11,218 bases of DNA from Flavobacterium psychrophilum (GCA_020720185.1 DYPB01000028.1:1-11218), one strand, 5' to 3'. Shown: positions 1 through 7,277, counted from the first letter of the stretch. Program-made: numbers and translations. The notes: generated by a model not told the origin, from the letters alone.

Positions 1-126
1 AAAGAGAATAGATGAAAGAGAATAGATGAAAGAGAATAGATGAAAGAGAATAGATGAAAGAGAATAGATGAAAGAGAATAGATGAAAGAAAATAGATGAA
101 AGAAAATAGATAAAAGAAAATAGACT
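1..126. repeat. 14-bp tandem repeat array, nine units, cut by window start
   Basis: Nine head-to-tail units of 14 bp are seen. Units 1 to 6 (1-84) are identical, AAAGAGAATAGATG. Unit 7 changes GAG to GAA, unit 8 also loses the final G, and unit 9 ends in CT instead of TG, so the array decays toward its 3' end. It probably extends beyond the window start. There are no spacers, so it is a minisatellite rather than a CRISPR. It lies about 60 bp upstream of the promoter of the first gene. Replication slippage could change its copy number; any effect on that promoter is inference. Confidence 0.95.
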
Positions 127-183
127 ATATGTCTTATTTTCAAAAGTTTATATTTTTTTAGAATGTTAATCTATTTTAAAAAA

Positions 184-214
184 TTTGTTTTTTATAATAT
201 TTTTTTTACTTTTG
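184..214 (+). promoter_or_regulatory. Bacteroidota-type promoter of the 245-1653 operon
   Basis: A -33 element TTTG (184-187) is separated by 19 bp from a -7 element TACTTTTG (207-214), which fits the Bacteroidota consensus TAnnTTTG fully. Transcription would start near 220, giving a leader of about 25 nt that is A-rich and has no Shine-Dalgarno sequence, as is usual in this phylum. Confidence 0.8.
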
Positions 215-244
215 GAACAGTAATAACCCTAAAATAAAATTATT

Positions 245-1180
245 ATGAGAAATGACCAAGAAGCCTATTTTGCTATGTATTTGAAAGTGAAAAACTTTTA
301 TACTAAAAATGCTGCAAGTATGACGGCAGTTCCTGCAGTGGTTCCTTTTTTTAATCTATTGAGTACACAAATTACTCAATTAATAACCGCCGATACGGGT
401 AGTCTTGCTGATATCACTGGTTATGCCATTGCAAAGAGTTTTAAACGAACTACGCTGGAAACTTTGTGCTTAAAGGTAAGCAACGCTGTTACCTCATATG
501 CAGTAGTAAACAATGATTTTGTGCTACAAAAACGGGCAGATTTTCCAACCAGTAATTGGTATAAATACACCGAAGATGAATTGATTAGTCAAGCCACTAT
601 TGTAAAAAATTTAGCCACACCATTAGCTGCAAGCCTTAGCCCTTTTGGTGCAACTGCTGCCGAAGTAACCCTATTAGAGACAGCAACAACTGCATTTGTT
701 GATGTAGTTTCTGACCCCACATTAGCCATTGATGTTCGCAAAGATGATAATAACAAAGTGGTCAATTTGATAGAGCAAATTCGAAACCTGCTCAACGATA
801 AATTAGATATTTTAATGCGAAGTTTTGAAGTCAATAACCCCAGTTTGTTTAATTTATACAAATCGGCACGAGCCATAGATAGCAACGGAACGATGGTTAG
901 CCCAACAACCATTTTTGACATTCCTGCCAATACAACAATATCTATTCATACCGCTTCGAGTTATGATTCAAGTACATTATATACGGTTCAAAATATGGGT
1001 AATGCCTCAGTAAATTTCAGTTTATCAACCATTAAAGATACCGAAGGACCGAACCCTGTTGATTTATCTCCTGGCAATCCTCGAAGCCGACAAGCAGATA
1101 ATTTAGCCCCAGACGGTACATTTTTTACAATAAAAAATGAAAATGCAACGATAATAAAAGTGCGTCTTTGGGTTGAATAA
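245..1180 (+). CDS. Unrecognised 311-aa protein, helical N-terminal part and beta-rich C-terminal part
   Basis: I do not recognise a named family. Residues about 5-210 read as mainly helical, with many Ala, Leu, Thr and Val and no signal peptide, ending in the stretch SLFNLYKSARAI (200-211). I recall similar helical regions in uncharacterised Bacteroidota proteins, but cannot name the family. Residues about 220-311 look like a small beta-sandwich, with alternating hydrophobic residues and phrases such as IPANTTISI and YTVQNMGNASVNFSL. The ATG at 245 follows an A-rich leader and sits correctly behind the promoter at 184-214. The next gene begins 26 bp after the stop, so the two are probably co-transcribed. 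The reading frame appears less AT-rich than the neighbouring genes. Because no export signal is visible, a cytoplasmic or unconventionally exported protein is more likely than a periplasmic one. Function unknown. Confidence 0.85.
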   Translation: MRNDQEAYFAMYLKVKNFYTKNAASMTAVPAVVPFFNLLSTQITQLITADTGSLADITGYAIAKSFKRTTLETLCLKVSNAVTSYAVVNNDFVLQKRADFPTSNWYKYTEDELISQATIVKNLATPLAASLSPFGATAAEVTLLETATTAFVDVVSDPTLAIDVRKDDNNKVVNLIEQIRNLLNDKLDILMRSFEVNNPSLFNLYKSARAIDSNGTMVSPTTIFDIPANTTISIHTASSYDSSTLYTVQNMGNASVNFSLSTIKDTEGPNPVDLSPGNPRSRQADNLAPDGTFFTIKNENATIIKVRLWVE

Positions 1181-1206
1181 TTTTATCATAAAAATAATAA
1201 AAAACT

Positions 1207-1653
1207 ATGAACTACATTAAACTCGTCGAAGATTTTATCAATTCTGATTTAGAATTAGACCAATTTATTGAAAGGATTCCCTTGCACGAACAACCTGCTT
1301 TTATTCGGGCTTTTAAAGAATATATGATTAAATTTGCTCTGGAAAAGGAGAATTATGAACTAATTGCTGATTTACAAGGAATGGATGGAAAAATCGATAA
1401 ATATGAAGATGCGATAATTAGCGAATTGGCAGCCAAATCAAAATATGACAAATCCGTTGAAGAACGAGATAAGGCTTTTGAGGAAATGGATGAAACAAGA
1501 GTGGGGATTCGAAATTATGTAATAGAATGTATTGTTACCGAAGCCGATAATGCCCAGCCAATGTTAGAATTAGCCATAAAACTTATTGAGTTAGAAAAAG
1601 ATATTGATTTTTATCAACCTGAAAACTGGGCGGCTATTGCACATCTGCTTTAA
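1207..1653 (+). CDS. Unrecognised 148-aa acidic helical protein
   Basis: This is the second gene of the likely two-gene operon, starting 26 bp after its partner's stop, with an A-rich leader before the ATG. The protein is small, acidic and apparently all-helical. Residues about 45-105 are rich in Glu, Lys and Asp (for example KIDKYEDAI and SVEERDKAFEEMDETR), which suggests a short coiled coil or helical bundle. There is no signal peptide or membrane segment, and no catalytic motif that I recognise. The tail contains FYQPENWAAIAHLL. A partner or adaptor role for the 311-aa protein is plausible from the pairing alone but is inference. Confidence 0.85.
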   Translation: MNYIKLVEDFINSDLELDQFIERIPLHEQPAFIRAFKEYMIKFALEKENYELIADLQGMDGKIDKYEDAIISELAAKSKYDKSVEERDKAFEEMDETRVGIRNYVIECIVTEADNAQPMLELAIKLIELEKDIDFYQPENWAAIAHLL

Positions 1654-1724
1654 TCTTACATCAAATTTAAAATAGGTGTTTTTTGAGAATATAAAATCAA
1701 GTTTCAAAACCATAGATTGATTAA

Positions 1725-1772
1725 AGGTGGGTTCTATAAATTAGTTTTTTTGTAAATTTATAGAACCCACCT
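1725..1772. terminator. Perfect 18-bp hairpin between convergent genes
   Basis: Arms 1725-1742 and 1755-1772 pair perfectly over 18 bp around a 12-nt T-rich loop. The hairpin lies between the plus-strand gene ending at 1653 and the minus-strand receptor gene, and overlaps that gene's stop codon by two bases. Position suggests a shared terminator. The flanking U-tracts are short in both directions (TTTAAT on the minus strand; AAAATTTT on the plus strand), so intrinsic termination is likely but not certain. The core GGTTCTA / TAGAACC recurs in the hairpin at 6043-6087. Confidence 0.65.
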
Positions 1773-4221
1773 AAAATTTTACACTAAATTTCAGATTAAA
1801 AACCCGAGTAGTCATATAATTTGGGATGCCATATTGTGTTTTTGTATAAACATCTCTTACCCAAGTATTTGTAATGCTATTTTGATTGTTAAACATATTA
1901 AAAATTTCGAATCCTGCTGATAAATCTTGAAGTTTTTTTAACCAATGTCCATCTGGTCTGTCTTTATTTTTTTCGGTAAAAACATACGAAAATCCAGCAT
2001 CAACACGACGGTAATCTCTTAATCGGGTTTGATATTGATACGGATCAGCATACGATGGCGAACCGCCTGGTAATCCTGTATTGTACACTAAATTTAAGTA
2101 AACTTTTACACTTGGCAAATTAGGCATATAATCTTGAAAAAGAATTCCGAATTTTAATAATTGGTCGGTCGGTCTTGCTATAAAACCTTTATTATCAATA
2201 TTTTCCTCCGTTTTTAGATAACCTAAACTTAACCATGATTCAGTGCCTTTTACAAATTCGCCATTTAATCTAATGTCCAATCCTTGTGCATAAGCCGTAG
2301 TATTATTATTGGCTTCATACCGAATCCGTACATTATCTAATGTATATGGATTTACATCTGATAAAGTTTTGTAATACAGTTCGCTAACTAATTTAAAGGG
2401 TCTGTCCCATATTTTGAAACTATAATCGTTGCTCAATACAAAATGTATTGATTTTTGGGCTTTTACATCGGGCTGGACAACAGCATTTTTATCTCGCAAT
2501 TCTCTATAAAAAGGAGGTTGGGCATATAAACCGCCCGAAATTCTAAAAACCATATCTTTTTCCCAGTTTGGTTTAACTGCAAATTGAAATCTTGGCGAAA
2601 AAACAATCTGATTTTTACCAGAGATATTATCTGTAAAAACTTGCCAATTATGCCCCCTAATTCCTGCATTATAAGAAACTTCTGCATTGCCAATGGTACT
2701 TTTTTTACTCCATTGCAAATAGCCCGAAAAACGGTTAATAGTAGCATAATTAGTAGCTCGAACGCTATTATATGGCACTAATGGACCAATATAGGGGTTG
2801 TATGGCTGATTATTTCCATGAGTTGGAACATGTGGCGGATTAATAGAAAATCCTGCAGAGTCAATAACCTCCCACTCTATCAATCGGTCTCTAATATCTT
2901 CTTTTGTAATTTTTACTCCCCATTCTAATTGACTTCTTTTTAATTCATGAAAACCTTTAATTTCAGCATTCAGAATCAAGGCATCTAAATCGTTTCGGGC
3001 ATGGTTAAGCTGGCTACCAATGGCACGGCTATATATCACATTTCCAAAGGTTTCAGAGCCTAAATTAGCATCAACCTCACCTAATGAATATGCGGCATCA
3101 ATATCATAATACTCTTGTTCTTGAGCATGATATCCAGAGGTTATTAATTTGTAAATATTATTATCATTAGCTTTATATACTGTTTTTAAAGCACCAAAAA
3201 CTGTTGTATATTTATCTTTTTCTTGTCCATCGTAATATACCTGTAAGGCAATTGGTTCGTTAATTGTTCCAAAATTTGTTTGTCGAGAAATCGGTTGGTA
3301 GTTGTATCGGTTTTGAGAAAAATTTCCTAAAAAACTAAATTGCAATTTTGTTGAAGCAACAAAGTTTATTTGGGTTTGAATATCCGCAAAAACAGGTTTG
3401 AAATTAGTTTTAACTTCCTGACTTTTAACTAATAAAGAATTATCACGATAGCGAATTCCTGATAAGAAATTCCATTTCTGATTTTGAGTTACTGCATCAA
3501 CTGTAAGTCCAGCTCCTAATAAATTTAGGTCGGCTGTTAGACCAAATTTTGTTGGGGTTCTGTATGTTATATCTAAAACCGAGGATAATTTATCTCCGTA
3601 TTTTGCCTGAAAACCACCTCCAGAAAAATCTACATTTTGAACCATATCCGAATTTGTAAAACTCAAGCCTTCTTGTTGCCCAGAACGAACAAGAAATGGT
3701 CTATAAACCTCAATTTCATTAACATACACAAGATTTTCGTCATAATTACCACCTCGAACCGCATAAGATGAACTTAATTCGTTATTAGAATTTACTCCTG
3801 GCAAAGTTTTAATAATATTCTCTATTCCTGGATTTGCTCCAGTAATTTTACGAATAACTGCTGGCGAAATATTAGTAATTCCTTGTATTCTTTTTCTATC
3901 ATTTTTGATTATAACATCGTCTAATTCGCTCGATTTATTATTCATTACAGGATTAAATTCAAAATCTTGATTTGATTTTAACTGAATTGTAATCCTTTTT
4001 TTTACGAACGAAATATGGGTAAATGAAACTGTAACTTTCTGATTAGAAGGAATTATAAAACTATAAAAACCATTAGCGTTAGTTTGTGTGCTGTTTTTTC
4101 CATCAGAGATTTGGACATTTTCAACAGGTTCGTTCTTTTCGTCCAAGATTACACCTTTAATTCGTGCGGTTTGTGCAAAAATTGAGGTATTTATTAGTAA
4201 AAATAAGATGATTTTTTTCAA
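1771..4221 (-). CDS. TonB-dependent outer-membrane receptor with carboxypeptidase-regulatory-like domain
   Basis: An 816-aa outer-membrane transporter powered by TonB; the substrate cannot be read from sequence. A signal peptide (1 to about 17, ending SIFAQ) is followed by a beta-sandwich domain at about 19-92 (RIKGVILDEKNEPVENVQI, NGFYSFIIP), as in Bacteroidota receptors. ELDDVIIK at 99-106 may be the TonB box. The plug spans roughly 115-225, with SYAVRGGNYDENLVYVNEIE at 152-171 and the GGGFQAKYGDKLSSVLDI stretch after it. The rest alternates like a 22-strand barrel and ends in an aromatic residue (KFSVKF), the usual sorting signal for barrel insertion. It is shorter than SusC proteins (about 1000 aa) and has no SusD neighbour, so it belongs to the smaller receptor class. 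It follows the M23 gene by 63 bp on the same strand and may share its transcript. The frame is intact. Confidence 0.93.
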   Translation of the reverse strand: MKKIILFLLINTSIFAQTARIKGVILDEKNEPVENVQISDGKNSTQTNANGFYSFIIPSNQKVTVSFTHISFVKKRITIQLKSNQDFEFNPVMNNKSSELDDVIIKNDRKRIQGITNISPAVIRKITGANPGIENIIKTLPGVNSNNELSSSYAVRGGNYDENLVYVNEIEVYRPFLVRSGQQEGLSFTNSDMVQNVDFSGGGFQAKYGDKLSSVLDITYRTPTKFGLTADLNLLGAGLTVDAVTQNQKWNFLSGIRYRDNSLLVKSQEVKTNFKPVFADIQTQINFVASTKLQFSFLGNFSQNRYNYQPISRQTNFGTINEPIALQVYYDGQEKDKYTTVFGALKTVYKANDNNIYKLITSGYHAQEQEYYDIDAAYSLGEVDANLGSETFGNVIYSRAIGSQLNHARNDLDALILNAEIKGFHELKRSQLEWGVKITKEDIRDRLIEWEVIDSAGFSINPPHVPTHGNNQPYNPYIGPLVPYNSVRATNYATINRFSGYLQWSKKSTIGNAEVSYNAGIRGHNWQVFTDNISGKNQIVFSPRFQFAVKPNWEKDMVFRISGGLYAQPPFYRELRDKNAVVQPDVKAQKSIHFVLSNDYSFKIWDRPFKLVSELYYKTLSDVNPYTLDNVRIRYEANNNTTAYAQGLDIRLNGEFVKGTESWLSLGYLKTEENIDNKGFIARPTDQLLKFGILFQDYMPNLPSVKVYLNLVYNTGLPGGSPSYADPYQYQTRLRDYRRVDAGFSYVFTEKNKDRPDGHWLKKLQDLSAGFEIFNMFNNQNSITNTWVRDVYTKTQYGIPNYMTTRVFNLKFSVKF

Positions 4222-4284
4222 TTTATTTGGTATTTTAATTTTATATTATTGAAAGTATGTTTTAAAATTTTATCATTTTTCTAA

Positions 4285-5976
4285 TTATTTAAAATAAAAA
4301 CTTGTCATAAAAGTAGTCTTATTGCCCACATTATCAATAACTTCCAATCTTAAATCGTTAATAGAATTGTTTTTTATATTTTCATCAAGGATATAAGTCA
4401 ATTTCTTATTCTTATATTCATATTCAAACAAAATCCATTTTCCGTTTAGAAATCCATTATATGATTTTATTCCCGATTTGTCATCTGAAATTATAAACTG
4501 AATGTTTTTTTGATTTGTAATATCCTTATTTTCAATAGATTTTGTAATAGCAATTTTTGGAACAATTGTATCTTTTACTAAAAAATAAGTTCCTAATTCT
4601 CGGGTTTTTCCTATAAAAACATTGCCTTTTCGAGTGGTTTCAATATAATCAATCCTATTTTTTTCTTTTTGACCAATAAAATAATAACTCATATCTGTAA
4701 GAGAATGCTTGTTGTCAGTTATCGAAATAGTATAATTAGAATGTACTGGAACTGTCTGATTATGAATAATTACGGTATCGTTTTTTACATCAAAATTCAT
4801 AAAAAAATTGTCATAAAAAATGTTTTTAGGAAACGAAACTTCTACATTATCTTTTTCAAAAATATTGTCCGTGTTGCATTTTACAAAATATTTTGTAGTA
4901 ATTGGTTTTTCAATATTTTTTGCAGGAAGATTTGAATATTCAATAGGAACATTAATTATAGTTTTATTATTATGATAATCAGATACTTCTATACGAATAA
5001 TTTGATTAATATTTGGCATATTTACATCTATAATTCCGTTATCTTCATCGGATTTAATAATAGATAATGGATATGGATTTTTCATAAATAATTTTTGAAC
5101 TCTCTGATTCATAGATACATATCTATTATAATCTATCAAAGCATTTATATACCTAAATTGTTCGAATGCAAATGTATTAAACTCATAACTAAACATTGAG
5201 TTTCCATTTTTAAAAATGGCGGCTTTAAAAATTCCATATTTATTGTAGGATTTATTAAATTGATCGAAAGTATTAATTCCGAAACCTATTTTTCCTGATA
5301 CTAAAATTTTCTGTGCTAAATAGGTGCCATCTTTTTGTAGAACTAAACTTGCAATAACGGGTGTATTAGACTGATTTACAACCGATTCTTTGTCTATTGG
5401 ATATAAATACAATCCGCTAACTGTGGGTTTTATGGTATCTTCAAAATATTTGTCAAATCCAAAAAACATGGGATTTATGATATTGTCATTTTTAGAATCT
5501 CGAAATTCAAAATGCAAGTGTGGACCACCCGAACCACCTGTATTTCCTGAAAAAGCAATAACATCACTCTTTTTTACTGGCAATTCATTTGGTTTTAAAA
5601 ACAACTCTATCTCATACGATTTTTCTTTATATTGATTAGTTTTAATGTATTTTTCAATCTCACCATTTGCTTTTGACAAATGCCCGTATAATGTCGTAAA
5701 ACCGTTGGGATGTGTTACATATATGGCTTTTCCGTAACCAAAAGTGGAAATTTTAATCCGAGAAACATATCCATCGGCAACCGCATAAACAGGCAGACCT
5801 TCAATTTTATTGGTTTTTATATCAAATCCTGAATGAAAATGATTGGCTCGTAATTCTCCAAAACAACCTGAAAGTTGCATTGGAATATTCAACGGATTCC
5901 GAAAATAATCCTTTGGATAATTGGTTTGTGCAAATGCTATAAACGGAAATATAATAATAATAATACTTTTTTTCAT
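4285..5976 (-). CDS. Exported M23 family (LytM-type) metallopeptidase
   Basis: A 563-aa secreted zinc peptidase predicted to cut peptidoglycan cross-links in the periplasm. A signal peptide covers residues 1 to about 17 (MKKSIIIIIF...AFAQ). The M23 domain spans about 30-170, with all expected residues: zinc ligands H48 and D52 in HFHSGFD, H99 in YGHL, and H153 and H155 in GPHLHFE. A lysine-rich insertion of about 35 residues (105-138) separates H99 from the final motif, as in Bacteroidota relatives. The long C-terminal part is beta-rich and ends in an Ig-like segment (ISDDKSGIKSYNGFLNGKW ... LRLEVIDNVGNKT), known in this family and probably used for wall or partner binding. Because the catalytic residues are complete, an active enzyme is expected rather than a degenerate activator such as EnvC. 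The gene is upstream of the receptor gene on the same strand. I found no convincing -33/-7 promoter before it. Confidence 0.92.
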   Translation of the reverse strand: MKKSIIIIIFPFIAFAQTNYPKDYFRNPLNIPMQLSGCFGELRANHFHSGFDIKTNKIEGLPVYAVADGYVSRIKISTFGYGKAIYVTHPNGFTTLYGHLSKANGEIEKYIKTNQYKEKSYEIELFLKPNELPVKKSDVIAFSGNTGGSGGPHLHFEFRDSKNDNIINPMFFGFDKYFEDTIKPTVSGLYLYPIDKESVVNQSNTPVIASLVLQKDGTYLAQKILVSGKIGFGINTFDQFNKSYNKYGIFKAAIFKNGNSMFSYEFNTFAFEQFRYINALIDYNRYVSMNQRVQKLFMKNPYPLSIIKSDEDNGIIDVNMPNINQIIRIEVSDYHNNKTIINVPIEYSNLPAKNIEKPITTKYFVKCNTDNIFEKDNVEVSFPKNIFYDNFFMNFDVKNDTVIIHNQTVPVHSNYTISITDNKHSLTDMSYYFIGQKEKNRIDYIETTRKGNVFIGKTRELGTYFLVKDTIVPKIAITKSIENKDITNQKNIQFIISDDKSGIKSYNGFLNGKWILFEYEYKNKKLTYILDENIKNNSINDLRLEVIDNVGNKTTFMTSFYFK

Positions 5977-6042
5977 AACAGAATATTTTGGCTAATATAC
6001 AAACAAATACTGTTTTTGCAAAATAAACTTGTGAGTTAATTA

Positions 6043-6087
6043 TTTTGGTTCTACTGGTTTTTCTGTGGAAAACTAGTAGAACCAAAA
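6043..6087. repeat. 19-bp near-perfect hairpin upstream of the M23 gene
   Basis: Arms 6043-6061 and 6069-6087 pair over 19 positions with one G-U pair (6056 with 6074) and a 7-nt loop, TCTGTGG. No U-tract follows on either strand, so it is not a good intrinsic terminator for any gene now present. It may be a leftover terminator, a palindromic repeat or a binding site. It sits about 70-110 bp upstream of the M23 start codon. Confidence 0.7.
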
Positions 6088-6121
6088 ATATAAATTCTAA
6101 AATAACATTTTCACAAAATTA

Positions 6122-6133
6122 CCAGTAGAACCA
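6122..6133. repeat. Third copy of the hairpin arm, CCAGTAGAACCA
   Basis: This 12-mer is the exact reverse complement of 6046-6057, the outer arm of the neighbouring hairpin, and a near-copy of its other arm at 6073-6084 (CTAGTAGAACCA). Including base 6121 the match is 13 bp. The 6046-6057 arm can therefore pair with either partner, but not both at once. Confidence 0.7.
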
Positions 6134-6218
6134 CAATTAATAACAATGGAAAAGTTGCATTTATAACTTGAATCCGCCTTTTCAAAGATTAAATTAGGAG
6201 AGAGGTTTGGATAAAAAA

Positions 6219-6386
6219 TCACTTTAATCCATTTTCAGTCGTAAAGCAGATATTAACAAATGACTCAATCGAGGACTTGACATTTTTATCCAACAATTCA
6301 AAAAAACTTTGAATCAGACTTGGAACTATTCCAATCGGAGATATAGAAAACGGTTTTAATCTATTGATAATGAGTTTAATTATCAT
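6219..6386 (-). other. Small open frame of 55 codons, possibly a remnant
   Basis: A minus-strand frame starts at an ATG (6384-6386) and ends at TGA (6219-6221), reading MIIKLIINRLKPFSI at its N-terminus. The opposite strand is also open here: 6193-6309, an in-frame TGA at 6310-6312, then 6313-6387. The plus-strand reading contains NPFSVVKQILTNDSIEDL and IRLGTIPIGDIENGFNLL, which look like ordinary protein sequence interrupted by one stop. I cannot name a family. A decayed plus-strand gene is at least as likely as a functional small minus-strand one. Confidence 0.2.
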
Positions 6387-6458
6387 TTGAATATTTGAAA
6401 AAGTTAAAAAATAATTATTTTTTTTTAAAAAAAATAGTACAAATTAAGAATGAAATGC

Positions 6459-6466
6459 TATTTTTG
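6459..6466 (+). promoter_or_regulatory. -7 element of the coiled-coil/zapA operon
   Basis: TATTTTTG fits TAnnTTTG fully. No clear TTG or TTTG is found 19-20 bp upstream, so only the -7 half is supported. The start of transcription would be near 6473, about 20 nt before the GTG start at 6494. Confidence 0.5.
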
Positions 6467-6493
6467 TAAAATTAGTAATGAAAATTAATTTTT

Positions 6494-6784
6494 GTGAGTG
6501 AAATTGTAGAAATTGTTGATTCTCTTGAATTTAAACTTAAAAAACTTTTTAAAAAGATAGAAATTTTAGAGCAAAATAATATAGAATTGAGTCAAGAATT
6601 AGAAAAATCTACAATAATAATACAAAAACAATCTGATGATATGGTACAATTTAAAAAACAGTACGATACTCTGAAAATTGCAAATTCATTGCTTGGCAGT
6701 AATGAAAACACAAGAGATACGAAGCTTAAAATAAATTCATTAATTCGAGAAATAGATTACTGTATAGCACAACTATCTGATTAG
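6494..6784 (+). CDS. Small coiled-coil protein upstream of zapA
   Basis: A 96-aa protein with heptad-like spacing of Leu and Ile over residues about 5-75 (SLEFKLKKLFKKIEILEQNN, ELSQELEKSTIIIQKQSDDM), predicted to form a dimeric coiled coil. There is no signal peptide. The start is GTG at 6494; an ATG at 6478 lies in another frame and gives only MKINFCE before a stop. The stop is 7 bp before the zapA start, so the genes are almost surely co-transcribed. A small coiled-coil gene beside zapA resembles ZapB in size and form, so a divisome role is reasonable. ZapB homology is not shown by sequence and is inference. Confidence 0.85.
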   Translation: MSEIVEIVDSLEFKLKKLFKKIEILEQNNIELSQELEKSTIIIQKQSDDMVQFKKQYDTLKIANSLLGSNENTRDTKLKINSLIREIDYCIAQLSD

Positions 6785-6791
6785 TAACACT

Positions 6792-7085
6792 ATGAACGAA
6801 AAGCTTAAAATAAAATTATCAATAGCCGATAGGATTTATCCATTAACGGTAACAGTAGAACAAGAGGAAGGAATGCGGAGTGCTGCTAAGAAAATTGATA
6901 ATATGATTAAGAAATTTGAAGAAAATTATGCCGTTCGTGATAAACAAGATGTATTGGCAATGTGTGCATTACAATTTGCATCGCAAGTAGAACAAAAGCA
7001 ATTCAATAATACAATTAATGGAACAGAAACCATAAATAAATTATTGACTATTAATGATTTATTAGATCATTATCTCGAAAAATAA
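6792..7085 (+). CDS. zapA: Cell division protein ZapA
   Basis: A 97-aa ZapA-family protein, which bundles FtsZ filaments at the division ring in the cytoplasm. The N-terminal part (residues 4-25, KLKIKLSIADRIYPLTVTVEQE) is the typical beta-hairpin head. The segment EEGMRSAAKKIDNMIKKF (25-42) begins the helical part, and DKQDVLAMCALQFASQVEQ (50-68) is the conserved helix of the family. The C-terminal coiled coil is short, as in Bacteroidota ZapA. It starts 7 bp after the upstream coiled-coil gene. The order zapA, structured RNA, rny downstream supports the assignment. Confidence 0.92.
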   Translation: MNEKLKIKLSIADRIYPLTVTVEQEEGMRSAAKKIDNMIKKFEENYAVRDKQDVLAMCALQFASQVEQKQFNNTINGTETINKLLTINDLLDHYLEK

Positions 7086-7110
7086 AATTTAAGTTCTTAT
7101 AAATAAACTA

Positions 7111-7277
7111 AAAACACTGCCTACATTAGTTTTTAATTTGATAAACTCAACACTAATAAATTAGAATGAGCCAATCGTCGCTACTAAAACAGGCCCTTCA
7201 GTGGGAAGTTTGAACAGTGAGTTCGCTCAAAACTTGTATTTTCGAGTTTATACAATTCAACCGATGTAGGTTTTTTT
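7111..7277 (+). ncRNA. ssrS: Candidate 6S RNA between zapA and rny
   Basis: The interval folds as a long rod. The closing stem is 7120-7126 with 7264-7270 (CCTACAT / ATGTAGG), followed by seven T as an intrinsic terminator. A second stem pairs 7141-7148 with 7244-7251 (ATAAACTC / GAGTTTAT). Inside are AAGTTT / AAACTT (7206-7211 with 7230-7235) around a UUCG hairpin (7218-7229), a CTAA-TAAA-TTAG hairpin (7153-7164) and CCC / GGG (7194-7196 with 7203-7205). A rod of about 160 nt with a large interior region fits 6S RNA, which binds housekeeping RNA polymerase. From memory, 6S RNAs of Bacteroidota (the 6S-Flavo type) can lie near zapA or rny. No primary-sequence match was checked. A cis-acting attenuator for rny, 26 bp downstream, is the alternative. 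The 5' end is approximate. Confidence 0.6.

Larger units (their letters stand above)
5977..6493. other. 517-bp intergenic region without a confident gene
   Basis: This region lies between two divergent genes. It contains a strong hairpin (6043-6087), a third copy of one hairpin arm (6122-6133), a stretch at about 6193-6387 open on both strands that may be decayed coding sequence, an A/T-rich tract (about 6400-6436), and the -7 element of the downstream operon (6459-6466). I recognise no tRNA or other known RNA in it. Confidence 0.7.

Noticed and set aside
1..126. CRISPR array
   Set aside because: Units are 14 bp and directly adjacent, with no spacers and no cas genes nearby.
1..126. Minus-strand repetitive peptide (14-residue repeat, all three frames open)
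   Set aside because: Any stop-free unit whose length is not a multiple of three gives three open frames. There is no start, promoter or downstream continuation to support a gene.
589..930. Minus-strand frame of 113 codons within the 311-aa gene
   Set aside because: It is antisense to a well-supported gene with a proper promoter and has no protein features of its own.
1771..4221. SusC-type receptor of a polysaccharide utilisation locus
   Set aside because: It is about 200 residues shorter than SusC proteins, and no SusD-like gene or glycan-degrading enzyme lies beside it.
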